From contig OZ038321.1 in assembly GCA_964035795.1 (NCBI GenBank), positions 5,818,996 through 5,882,995 of the forward strand: DNA of 64,000 bases, given 5' to 3'. Below are positions 12,337-23,300 of the stretch, piece by piece. The position numbers were made by a program, and so were the translations under genes. Positions within the stretch are counted from its first letter, which is position 1. Every line of letters starts with the position of its first letter. The notes under the pieces are model-generated. The model made no database searches, had not been told where the DNA came from, and saw nothing but the letters and a program-made list of their open reading frames with translations. The DNA comes from Pterobdella sp. o SKG-2022 (Eukaryota > Annelida > Clitellata > Hirudinida > Piscicolidae).

Positions 12337-13237
12337 ATGATGAGCGTGATACGTGAATTGCTTTATGCAGACGACTGTGCTTTGCTGACTCACACCGAGA
12401 TGGAAATGCAGCACCTGATGGATTCTTTTGAAGCTGCGTGCACTGCGTTGGGATTGACTATCAGTTTGAAAAAAACTGTTTTGATGTACCAACCAACTCC
12501 TGGAAAAACATATGTCGAGCCATCAATCTATGTCTACGGACAAAAGCTGGCAGTCGATCCAAAGTTTGTTTATCTTGGAAGTACTCTCAATTGCAGTAAC
12601 TCCATTGATGATGAAGTGTGCTTAAGAATAAGCAAAGCCAGCCACGCATTTGGCATCTTGCATAAGCGTCTTTGGAGTCGCCATGGTATCTCTAAACGCA
12701 CGAAGGTTAAAGTTTATAATGCGTGTGTTCTAACTGTCCTTCTTTATGCTAGTGAAACTTGGACCACATATACCAGGCATCTGAAACAACTTGAGCGATT
12801 TCATCAACAGTGTCTGCGTAAGATACTGGGCATAAAATGGCAAATGCACATCAGCGACACCGAAATACTTGAGATGGCAAATATCGGTAGCATCGAAGTC
12901 CTAAGCTCCAAGCAACAACTCAGATGGAGCGGACACTTAGTAAGATTGCCCAACGAACGGATTCCAAAGCAAATATTTTATGGGCAACTTACCGATGGAA
13001 AAAGATTGGCTCACAAACCCAAAAAAACGATTCAAAGATTGCTTGAAACAAACCTTCAAAAAATGCGGCATAAACTCCGTTTCATGGAAAACACAAGCGC
13101 AAAACAGGTTAACTTGGAGAAAAGTAAGTTTTGAAGCAACCGGTCGTTTGGAGAAAAGCAGACGGGAACACGCTAGACTTAAACGCGATCTCCAGAAAGG
13201 AAACATCACCGAGCATGTAACAGAACTGACGTGAGGT
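12337..13237 (+). pseudogene. RT catalytic box and C-terminal region of LINE II
   Basis: LLYADDCALL (about 12360) is an intact YADD box. KFVYLGSTLN, RTKVKVYNACVLTVLLYASETW, LRKILGIKWQ and LRWSGHLVRLP follow, the usual end of this LINE type. Near 13060-13130 the match moves between overlapping frames (12337-13134 and 12980-13234), showing at least one small insertion or deletion before the zinc-finger tail. Confidence 0.7.
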
Positions 13238-13255
13238 CATTGTGGGAGACCATGT

Positions 13256-13597
13256 TTGAGCAGGGCGGGTTTTCTGAGTCATTTAAGGTCCCATCGACGT
13301 CGTGTTTTTTCGGCCAAGCATGAGAAAGTCAGTTCAGTGCACACTACTCGTCAGAATCCTATTTGCCCAATGCCGTATAGCAATATTTGTAACATTTGTG
13401 GTAAAATCTGCAAAAGTGTAGGTGGCATAAAAAGGCATGAAAAAGTCCATATTTCTAATATTTTCACTTATACATCCATCCCGAATCCAGAATCTTTTCA
13501 TATATGTAGCAATTGTGGGAAGGTGTGCAAGTCTTCTTCGGGTTTGAAAAGCCACCTCCGAGCCAGAAACTGTTTGCAAAGTAATGGCAATACTTGA
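13256..13597 (+). pseudogene. C-terminal zinc-finger tail of LINE II
   Basis: Encodes two fingers. The first, CNICGKICKSVGGIKRHEKVH, has the C-X2-C-X12-H-X3-H spacing of a classical C2H2 finger. The second has CSNC, a 12-residue spacer, H, five residues and C, a C2HC variant. It follows the LINE C-terminal region, and equivalent fingers are known at the C terminus of this LINE group, where a nucleic-acid-binding role is likely. The stop at 13595-13597 is followed within 20 bases by the TA tail, so this is probably the true end of the ORF. Confidence 0.65.
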
Positions 13598-13615
13598 AGA
13601 CGAGTAGCTGCAACC

Positions 13616-13642
13616 ATATATATATATATATATATATATATA
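13616..13642. repeat. (TA)n run at LINE II 3' end
   Basis: About 13 TA units followed by a T run, directly after the LINE stop codon. Probably the simple-repeat tail of the LINE. Confidence 0.8.
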
Positions 13643-13690
13643 GTTTTTTTTTTGTTAAAATTAATGATTTTTTCAAAAGCCAAACCGTAA

Positions 13691-13770
13691 AATGAATATA
13701 ATTTCAGAACACAACGTTGTTAACGAAAAGCTTTGGATAAACTTACTAGTGTTCTGAAATTATATTCATT
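13691..13770. repeat. Perfect 22-bp inverted repeat with 36-base loop
   Basis: Arms at 13691-13712 and 13749-13770 are exact reverse complements over 22 bases, starting AATGAATATAATTTC. The loop holds CGAAAAGCTTTGG and TTACTAGTGTTC, related to sequences at 7386 and 41274. It looks like a short fold-back or MITE-like element, or a hairpin formed from one. It lies about 360 bases upstream of the LMBRD2 start codon. No flanking target duplication was recognised. Confidence 0.7.
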
Positions 13771-14130
13771 GTTAAAATTAGTTTTTACTATGCCTAATCA
13801 CTTCAAATATTTGTTTGCTTTGCTTATTACAAATTTTAAATCAAATTTAATAATTATATTACTTTTGTTCTTTTGAAATTGATTTATCTTCGTGACTAAC
13901 TTTCACCGTCAATTATTAATATTAAAACTATACGAATCTTTACGTAGCGTTTGTATTAGAAATTAATTAAAAGTTCTAAGTTTCAGTATCGTCAAATATT
14001 AATCAAATTTTTAAAAATAGTTTGAACAATATTTTATGAAGTATCTAATGTAAATCTATACAGAACATTAGTTCATATGCAAAACACTTGATGAAAAAAA
14101 CTATCTATTGTAATTTAAAAATAACTAAAA

Positions 14131-14301
14131 ATGTCTACAGCACCATTTTTGCTCAATTTGTTTGTCGTATCAGTTTTCGTATGTTACCTTCACTGGCATT
14201 ATGGTAACTGGAAGAGACATAAAATATCAGTAACAATTATCACCCTTGTCGCATGGACTCTTCCTTTTCTTATTGTATTTTCTTTACCAATCGATGTTTC
14301 C
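14131..14301 (+). CDS. LMBRD2: LMBRD2 exon 1 (start codon, TM1-TM2)
   Basis: 57 codons from the ATG in context AAAAATGTC. Encodes membrane segment 1 ([16 protein letters not shown]), a short basic turn (HYGNWKRHK), membrane segment 2 and the conserved SLPIDVS. Ends in phase 0 at GTGGTT. No upstream in-frame alternative start resembling the family was seen. Confidence 0.85.
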
Positions 14302-17300
14302 GTGGTTTGTATTAAATTATTTTATCAAATAAGAAGCTAAACTCACTTAAGCATTGAATATAATAGATTTTCATAAAATGCTTCTAAAAGTTTCAATAAA
14401 ATTGTTTATACAGTGCATATAGCTCAAAATTTTTTATACTTTTAAGGATACACCAAAGCTTAGCTTAGTGTTTTTTTTATGAAAACATAATTAATTGTTG
14501 TTAGTTCAAATTAGTTGTATAAATAATAACCACTTGTATGTGTGAGATATTCTTTTGAATATTCACAGACAATATACAACCAGTGTTTGGTTGACAGTGA
14601 GAAGTATGACAAGGTGACAACATTCCACCCTGACGTAATTTCAAAAGTGACTAACTCAACACCATACCCCACCAAGCCTTCTGTAGTTCTCTTTAACTCA
14701 AAGGCTTTTTTGAAACAAAATGTTATTAAGAATTCCACTACAACCCCTTACACAACAATCATACCACCCACCCAAAAAACAACCACAAATTCTTCAACAT
14801 TCCCACCAACCACTTCAAATACCCCTATTGAATTACTATGTGTTAAACCCTTGTTTTACATTCCCACTTCTTCTTTGTCTATCTTTTGGCATGTGGTTTA
14901 CTGGACTTCTCAATGCCTTACATGGTAAAATATCTCTTGGAATTTTTCAGATTAATAGATGGTGAAATGGGTACATAGATTGACGTTGTTATTACTAAAA
15001 TGTTTGAATAATTGGCAGGGTTTGGCTACCGATGATGCAGTCTTATGCCAAGGCTGGAGAATTCACCTTTTTTGGTATTTCTAATACTTCATACCACATT
15101 CAATTAATATATGGTAAAAGTAATTGAATTATTTTAACTTACAAAAATTCTTGTATGTTTTAATGTTTTATATTTTTTTCTTTTTTTTTATTTTCAAAAA
15201 TGAGACTAAAAAATGTTTCTTGACAGCAAAAAATTATTTCACTCAATGTTATATTGTAATAACATTTTATTATTTCTTGTTTCCATTTCCAAGCTTTTAT
15301 ATCATTACAGTGTGAATCTGAAATATATCACCAATGATAACACAAATAATTCAATACCATTAATATTATAATAAAAGTGGTACATAAAATCTTTTTATTA
15401 GAACACAAGGTTGAAAAATTTATCAGCATAAAGATTTATGATATTTATTATCACTATCAAATCTACTACCATCATAGAATATACAAGAATATCAAAAAAT
15501 AAATACAACAAAAATCACCTCTTTATCTACCATCATACAAACCATTATAACTATAAACAGGAAAGTTGAAATATGCCTTGTTCATCAATGGCTTGTACTA
15601 TGGAACCTACCTCATCATATTCACATGTTGTCTTGTGTATCTGGCTGCATCTGCAAGGCTTACCTTCAACCTGTTGGTTTATTATGTTTTGTCATCTTGT
15701 TGACATTTGCTTTGTAATTATACCATTTTTTTCTCTGTTTAATAACAGTTTATGGGTTTAGTTATTTGTATAATTAATTTTGTGTTTTTTAGAACAAAAT
15801 AATTTTACATATTAATGTTATCATGTATGACCAGCAACACAAACACCATCAAAACACCCAGACACTTCACCACTCAATTGAAATTCACCACAAAACTAAC
15901 ACTTTTCACCATTTAGTACAACCATACACACACAAGACCACTACTTACATTTTCCAACTGCACTTCTCAGAGGGCAATTGAAAGTGCTGGCAATAACAGC
16001 AAGTAACACTTGGGGTCTTACGTTGTTGGTCTTGTTGTTGGGGTATGGCCTAGTGGAGTTGCCAAGGACTCTCTGGATGGCCGCTAATGTGAGACTCATT
16101 TTATTATCATGTTTGCCACTGATTTTTAGAGTATAATTCTAATAACTACTTTTATTAACGTTGTTCATTTTTAGTGATTTATTATTATTAGAAGTTATAC
16201 GCAGTCATTCAACTCTAAGGATAATATGTCTATTATTTATGACATAATTCCATAATATAAAAATTTAAAACTTACTTGTCTATCAATTATTTGCCTTAGA
16301 GTTATTGTGCTTATTCTTATGCTGTTTATTTTTTTAATCTTCTTCATACATTTCTTTTTGCCTTTTACCTTATCTTTTTTTTGTCTTTTTTATTTTATTT
16401 TTTCTATTGATTTATCTACAAATGATATTTTTATTATATCAATTCTATATAATACTTGGTATTGCTCAAAGGTAGAGCACTAGATTAGTTATCTTAAGTT
16501 ACCGGGTTCGATCCCGCGTGGGCCGACAATTAGCACCTGTTCCACAGTGTGTTTTCGATGCATAAAATTTATAACAAGCGCTTTGATCTATAAGGAAAAG
16601 CGCTTTATAAATAACCCATTACATTACATAGTAAGATGATTGACCAAACACAGATGCCACTGAAGGTGAAGCGCTTGCACTTCCGGGTGGCAAAGTTGAC
16701 GATGGAGAAGATAGAGGCAGAAGAGGAGCTGGAGGATGTTGTTGCTGTGAGTGATATTTACTCTAATATTTCACATATGATTTGTTGTGTAAGGGGTTTT
16801 TTATATAAGTTATGTATTTTATATAACTTTGTTATATAATGGTTTGCACAACATCAACTTTTAGCGTCGTATCCATTGAAAATTTAATTTTTAAAAATCT
16901 AAATTTCACTCATCGGTATTGATTAGTTTGCTTGTATGTAAATAAATTGAAGACTTTAAATTAAAACGTTAATGATATAGTTTCTTGGTCTTCACAGCTC
17001 CTTCTCACACCTCATGTTTTTTTTTTCTTTTTGATTCTTATTGGATGTAACTTTAGATGCTTCTGATTACAACAGATCTGACTAGAATTGTTTTTTTTTT
17101 CATTTTTCACACCGACTTTCCACTTTCAAACCTCAAACTGACGCTAAAAGATGATGATGACTGAACACTTGGTTTTTAAGGATATTGACCCTACAACACC
17201 AAAAGCATACAATTTCACATACTTTCTATTATTATCTTTGTTCCAACATATATATGAGATATGCTTCAATGATACTCCAAAATTAATTTTAAAATATTGA

Positions 17301-20300
17301 GTTAGTTATATAACGAAATAATCAATAAATTATATTTTTATCATAATAATCATATGATAAATCTGTGTAAATGTTTTAACATTTTCTTCATAACACTGAA
17401 GTAAATTTTTTTATAATACTGAAATAATTATACACCAAAATATTAAATCAATTATATTTTCATATTAATAACTATACAATAAACCTGTATAACTAAATAA
17501 ATTTAAACTTTCTTTATAACACTCAAGTTGAAAAATATTAAGTAAATGTATCACTGAAATTATTAATTCTGACAAACAATCAGCACATAGAAACAAAGAA
17601 CTTACTAAATGAATCATATCTCAATAATATTAATGAAAATCAAAACACAAAAGTTATTAATAGAATTATATTATTAGAATATTTATTTAACCACACATAG
17701 GAAGTAAACCGGTTGTCAGCATCAGTCACTTCAACCAACCCGTTGAGGAAGTTTGTTGACGTCATCGTTGCCCTGGTTAGGCATCGATTGCTTCATTATT
17801 ATTATTGTTGTTGTTATTATTATTAATTTTTTAATTATTATTCTTTTTTTTAATTTTTAAATATTTTTATTATTATTGATGTAATATAGCCTAAACAATA
17901 GTAAAGGAAAAAAACACAAAGTATTTATTTAGCTAAATTTAGTTACATAGTTTTTATTTATTTCCTTTACCTACAAATGCAAACAGTGGTGATTTGATAT
18001 TTGCTTCTGTTGGGCATTATATATCTCAATTATATTATATGTTATATATCTTCGATTAAGAGTTATTGCCGGAAGTTTTCAGTCGGCATCCTATGTTTTA
18101 CTGATGTTAAGTATGCATTTTCAATTATATTTAAAAACAGGGGTCTAATAGATTGTTTTAAATTAAAATTTTATGATTTAGTGCCACCATAAAGCATTAG
18201 CAACCATTGAAAATTTATTGTTAGCAATTTGCATTATACATTGTTTCGTTTATATAGCAAACTTATCATTTATTATATGATAAATCAAGTGTTACATGAT
18301 TTTTATAAAAGGTAAGCTAAAAGAAGACATAATCAATGTGTGCTGAACTTGTCACTTGATGCATGGTTGAGTAATAAACTTGCAATAATACATATGGTAT
18401 CTGCTTGCCACTTCAACATAAAGAACTATAAGATTCTGCACAACTTAACTATCATTTTTCAAATTTATAACTAGCTATAAGTAAAGTTCAACTTTGTCAT
18501 GAAAATTATTCAAAAAGTTTAATAATTATAAAAATAGCTTAAAATGTCCAAGGCAAGACATTAAAAGGCATCTACGCCCCAGCGTTTAGGCCTGCTAGTT
18601 GGTGGGGCTGCTACCCTTCCAGGGTACAAACCTAAACGACCCTTCCCGGTCCTCCAGTAATCTTTTGGGTTTACTAATTTTAGTTTGTTTCATCAGTCTG
18701 CTCTCATCGGGCTAGGTTCTTAGGACAAGTTCTTAAAATGCAAAGAAAAATCCTAAGACCAACACTAACAGCCTGATGATGAAGATAGGGTACGTTTCTA
18801 ACCTAAACGGTGGAACATGAGGGTAATAAAAAAAATAGCCTAAATTAATTAGGTAATATATATATTGCCTAAAATTTAAATATATAGGCAAACTGCATAT
18901 CACCAATTTAACCTTATCTGTAAGACACAAATCAAAGCCACCATACACCATTCAAACCACCCACACCACCACAGAGCGAAGATGCGTCAGAGGGAGGCAG
19001 ACACATTGACACACAGACACACACTCAGGCAAGGGCGGGTTTTGAACGCATGCAGGAAGAAGATTTGAATGAGAAGTTCCTTGTCAAGCTGCACCGGAGG
19101 CTCATCTTCGCTAAGTACGTCTTGTTGTGGAATAAAAATAAAATTAATAATAAAAACAAAAAAAATAATAATAGTTATAATGATAATGCTTCATGATAAA
19201 ATTGAACTTTTAGAAAATTTTAGTTATTTTCTAAAAATTATATTTAAAAAACTGCTAAACGTGCATCCAACCTTGTTGTACACATAGCCAAAACTGATGC
19301 TGAGAAGATTGCGTTCAAAAAAATCAATCTCAGATCTGTTGAGATATATCGACTGGCTAAGCAAATGCGGCGAGAGAACCAGGACGTCATTGGGGATAAA
19401 CCGGTGAGAAATAATAATGGCCAAATGTCCCTGGATGTTGATTCCAAAAAAGAAGCATGGAGAGAGCATTATATGCACCGTCTCAATGTGGAGTTTTCAT
19501 GGAATCCAGGTGGTTTGTCCGAAGTCTATTCCGTGGATGGTCCCAGCGAACCTATCACTACAGCAATGGTTAGAAAGGCCATTAATAAGATGAGCCTTGA
19601 GAAAGCAGCGGGTCCTTCAAGTATTGTTGCTGAGATGCTCAAGGCCGCAGGCTCAAGTGGTGCTAGTATGATTCGAGATCTCATTGAAGACATCATCTTT
19701 GAGAACCGTATACCGTCTGAGTGGCAGGAAAGTCACATAGTCAGTGTATATAAGGGTAAAGGTGATGCTTTAAACGGGTCTAACTATAGGGGTTTGAAGT
19801 TAATTGATCAGGTTATGAAGGTTTTGGAGCGCGTAGTGGAAGGTTTTATCAGACAGAGAGTGGTGATTAATGATATCCAATGTGGTTTTATGCAAAGTCG
19901 GGGTACAACTGATACCATATTTATCCTCCGTCAGTTACAGGAAAAGCATCTGGTTGCTGGTAAGTCCCTCTACTTAGCATTCATTGATTTGGAGAAAGCC
20001 TTTGACAGAGTGCCATGAGAAGTGATTTGGTGGAGTATGCGAAAATTGAAAATTGATGAATGGCTTGTGAGAATTGTACAATCCATGTACATGGAAGTGA
20101 GAAGTAGGGTGAGAGTTGGTGATGAATATAGCAACTCGTTTGATGTTCGGGTAGGTGTCTATCAAGGTTCTGTTCTTAGTCCATTACTTATTGTTATTGT
20201 GCTGGAAGCTTTATCTATGGAGTTTCGTACAGGTTGCCCTAGGGAGATCTTGTATGCTGACGACTTAAGGGTGAGTGCTCAGTCCATGGATGAACTTTAA

Positions 20301-23300
20301 GTGAAGTTGAGAACATGGAGATCGGAGATGGAGAAAAAGGGGTTGAGGGTGAATATGGGTAAGACAAAGCTAATGGTTTCTGGTTCGAACCTTGATGTGT
20401 TGAGAAAATCTGGGAAGTATCCTTGTGGTGTATGCCAAGCAGGTGTGGGTAGAAATGCTATTCAGTGTGGAGGCTGCAGACAATGGGCACACAAGAAATG
20501 CAGCGGCATAACAGGCTCTCTAACTTCGGATCTTAACTTCCGATGCGCTCGTTGCCTTGGTACAGCACGGCCTGTTGATGGGAGATTAGTGAAGGAAGTG
20601 ATGATTGGTGATGAGAAACTGGAAGTTGACCCAGAGTTCTGCTATCTTGGAGATATGTTATCTGCAGGTGGTGGATGTGAGCTTGCTTCAATACCACGTT
20701 GTAAGTGTGCCTGGGCTGAATTTCGCCAACTTCTTCCACTCCTTGCTAATCGTCATTTATCATTATTGACCAGAGGCCGTGTCTATTCAACCTGTGTCAG
20801 AAGTGTTATGTTACATGCTGCTAAAACATGGCCCGTAACAGTTTCCACATTGAACCGCCTTAGACGAAATGACCTTGCCATGATTCGCTGGATGTGCAAC
20901 ATCAAAACGAATGATAACGTTTGCTCTCACTCACTCTTTTTAAAACTTGGCATTCGGGATGTTGAGGTAGTTCTTCGTACAAGCAGAATGAAGTGGTTCG
21001 GACATGTAGAGCGTAGCGTGGGTTGGATTTCTCAGGTGCGAAAGTTGGATTTAGATACTTGCAAGAAGCCTGGTAGGCCCAAAAAGACTTGGAATGAGCT
21101 CATATTGAATGATAAAAGAAAGCTAGACATGGTTTGTGCAGATCCATTCGATCGCTCTGAATGGAAAGGCCGACTTCGAGATAGAACTTTCAAAAAGCCC
21201 AATCCTTGGTAAAGGAAAACGAGCTATAAAAAGGATTTGATTGATTGATTGCTCTAAGAATTTACGTTAAACTGCATGAAAATTAGCGTTTGTAGTTAAA
21301 TGTTGCTTCTTTGTTATAACCTGGATTTCAGTAGACTTCTTTAGCAGGTATCGACAAACTGATATTCTGCTATCGTTGTCATTTGGCTTGGTGAATGATT
21401 ATAGTTGCTGATAATACTAAAAAATTAAGTTTCAATAACAGCCGAATTTATCACTTCTCTTATTTTTCAAATTAAACTCTTTCTTGATCAGGTGTTCTTG
21501 TAATTTTGTTGAGTTCCATTCGATTGATAATTTAAGTATATATTCATAAATTATGCTCTGTTTATTTAACGTTGACACTAGAAAATCAAGGCTATTATAA
21601 TATTCCTATTATTTTTATTTTTAATATTATTCTTTTTATTTTCATCAATTTCAATTTTGAAACGTGGTTTCAGCTATAGTTGTCTTTCTTGTTACGTCTT
21701 CGAATATCTTGACAAGATTCTCATTAAGTTCAAATTAAGAATTATGTTAAGGTTGTATTTAATGAAAATTATAGTCCTTTAAAGACAATGAGTTTAACTA
21801 TAAAACTACCTCGTTTAGAAGCTTATAAAAGTTCAGCAAAATATTTAAAGGTACATGAAATGTTTCTATTATTAGAATTATGAAATTTTCGTATAGGCTA
21901 TATTCAGTATCATCATACTGAATTTACGAATCAAAATTTAAAAAATATATTGTCTATATAAGTAAGGAAAGACCGTTTCAAATTTTTATTTTAATGTACA
22001 AAGCTATTGGCAAATTTGATCAAGGGCTAAATAGCAACCCTTCTTACCAGACAGTCTCAAAGCAGCAAGGGGTGTCAATGGAAGGGAGTGATGAACGATG
22101 CACTGTGGTGTGAAGATACTCTCGAGAATATGGCTGCTGCCTTCAAGTCTTTCCATCGGTCAGCTCGGGAGGTGTATGCTGGGTAAACTATGGTGTGGTA
22201 TGGAATGATGAGGAGTGGTGTGTTGGGGGGTGGTTGCTTTAGTTTAATGTAGAAATTTTTATTTTTGGCTGTAGGAAGATTTTAAAAAATTTTTTGTTGT
22301 GACTGTATGCCGCAATGGTGGGTTTGGTATTGGTTTTTGTTAAACCACTCACAGCTCACCAGCTCAAGGGGCCTACAACGGACTCTTCTCTTACTGTTAT
22401 AACGCTACTCTAGGTTCTCATTTATTTTTTCCTTAATGATAATAATAAAAAGTGGAAAGACCACTGGTAGTAGCTTAAGTTTCAGTAAACAATATATTAT
22501 GTTCAAAACTAATGATAATAATAACAATAATTGTAATACTTATTATAAATATCAACAACAAAACACAACAACAATAAAATACAGAATGGTACTGGAGGTG
22601 CAGGGCATACTCCATCCTTCTCAAGACATTGTCGGTGATCACAGTGGTCTTTTCAGTGATGGTGGTGTGGAGTGAGTGCCTCTTCTTCATCCAGTCCCCT
22701 GTCCTCTCCCTCTTCGCCATCTTCGTCAACCTCGCCAAGATGGCTTCCGGTTACCACGCTATTGAGGTATTTTTTTTTATTAGTTGATGGTGTTATTTTT
22801 TTTATTGTTGTGTTGTCATCATTATTTTTCAATGATGGTTTTTATTATTTATCACTATTGCATGTTTTTCCTTAATTAGTCTTTGGGTATGACGTTGAAC
22901 TACACCAAACAGCGCTTGCAATTTGAAGCTGCTTTTCTGTTACAAGCTGGTTAATAATAGACTCTGGTAGCAGGTATCGACAGACTGATATTTTGGTATC
23001 GTTGTCATTTGGCTTGGCGGATGATCATTCTTTTTTTAACAACGACAAGGCAAACTGCCCAAGTGTGGGAACGGCGGTTCTTTAATTCAGGTAATTTCAA
23101 GTTGGATGCCATCTCGGGATGGCAGTCTTATAAAAATTTTGTCCCAACTAAAATAACTTTTAACAAATATTTTTTTGTTGAGACCTATCTACTCCAGCTA
23201 CTGGGACACACACAGTAGTATAATTTAATATGAATTTTTTTTCATTATAATCGCAGTTTTTATCATCATCACCATCAATATTTGAGTTCAGGATGGTGAC

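Larger units (their letters stand above)
10040..13642 (+). mobile_element. LINE II: broken APE-type endonuclease/RT retrotransposon with C2H2 fingers
   Basis: Nearly full-length LINE of the endonuclease-reverse-transcriptase group often annotated in genomes as craniofacial development protein 2-like or RTE-like. Order: exonuclease-endonuclease-phosphatase (APE) domain (10138-10900), linker (10908-11477), RT (11554-12500), C-terminal region (12500-13230), two C2H2-type zinc fingers (13380-13570) and a TA tail (13616-13642). It has several stops (after the LSET motif, at 10877 within the endonuclease, at 12280 before the YADD box) and frame changes near 10290, 11120, 11480 and 13060-13130. The exact 5' border is not clear; composition changes between about 9780 and 10040. 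Confidence 0.75.
19255..21252 (+). mobile_element. 5'-truncated LINE with PHD finger in LMBRD2 intron 8
   Basis: One reading frame runs from about 19258 to 21212, broken only by two stops. RT motifs: [11 protein letters not shown] (about 19780), [12 protein letters not shown] (about 19981-20015), [12 protein letters not shown] (about 20154) and LYADD (about 20251). After the YADD box lies a C4HC3 PHD-like finger (about 20420-20550), then the usual C-terminal region [23 protein letters not shown] and [13 protein letters not shown]. The endonuclease is missing, consistent with 5' truncation. The 3' end is a short GATT repeat at about 21235-21250. Stops are TGA at 20016-20018 and TAA at 20298-20300. 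Same strand as the host gene. Confidence 0.8.

Noticed and set aside
15075..15113. Longer version of LMBRD2 exon 3 ending at 15113
   Set aside because: It adds residues without family match, while the shorter exon joins exon 4 perfectly at FFGKLK.
16450..16525. Functional tRNA gene
   Set aside because: Promoter boxes are present, but the acceptor stem does not pair and the sequence continues into a SINE body.
19115..19118. GTACGT donor for LMBRD2 exon 8
   Set aside because: It looks stronger by consensus but puts exon 9 out of frame; the GT at 19119 keeps phase and residue spacing.
19224..19478. Minus-strand frames at the start of the PHD-bearing LINE
   Set aside because: Antisense to a well-supported RT frame.
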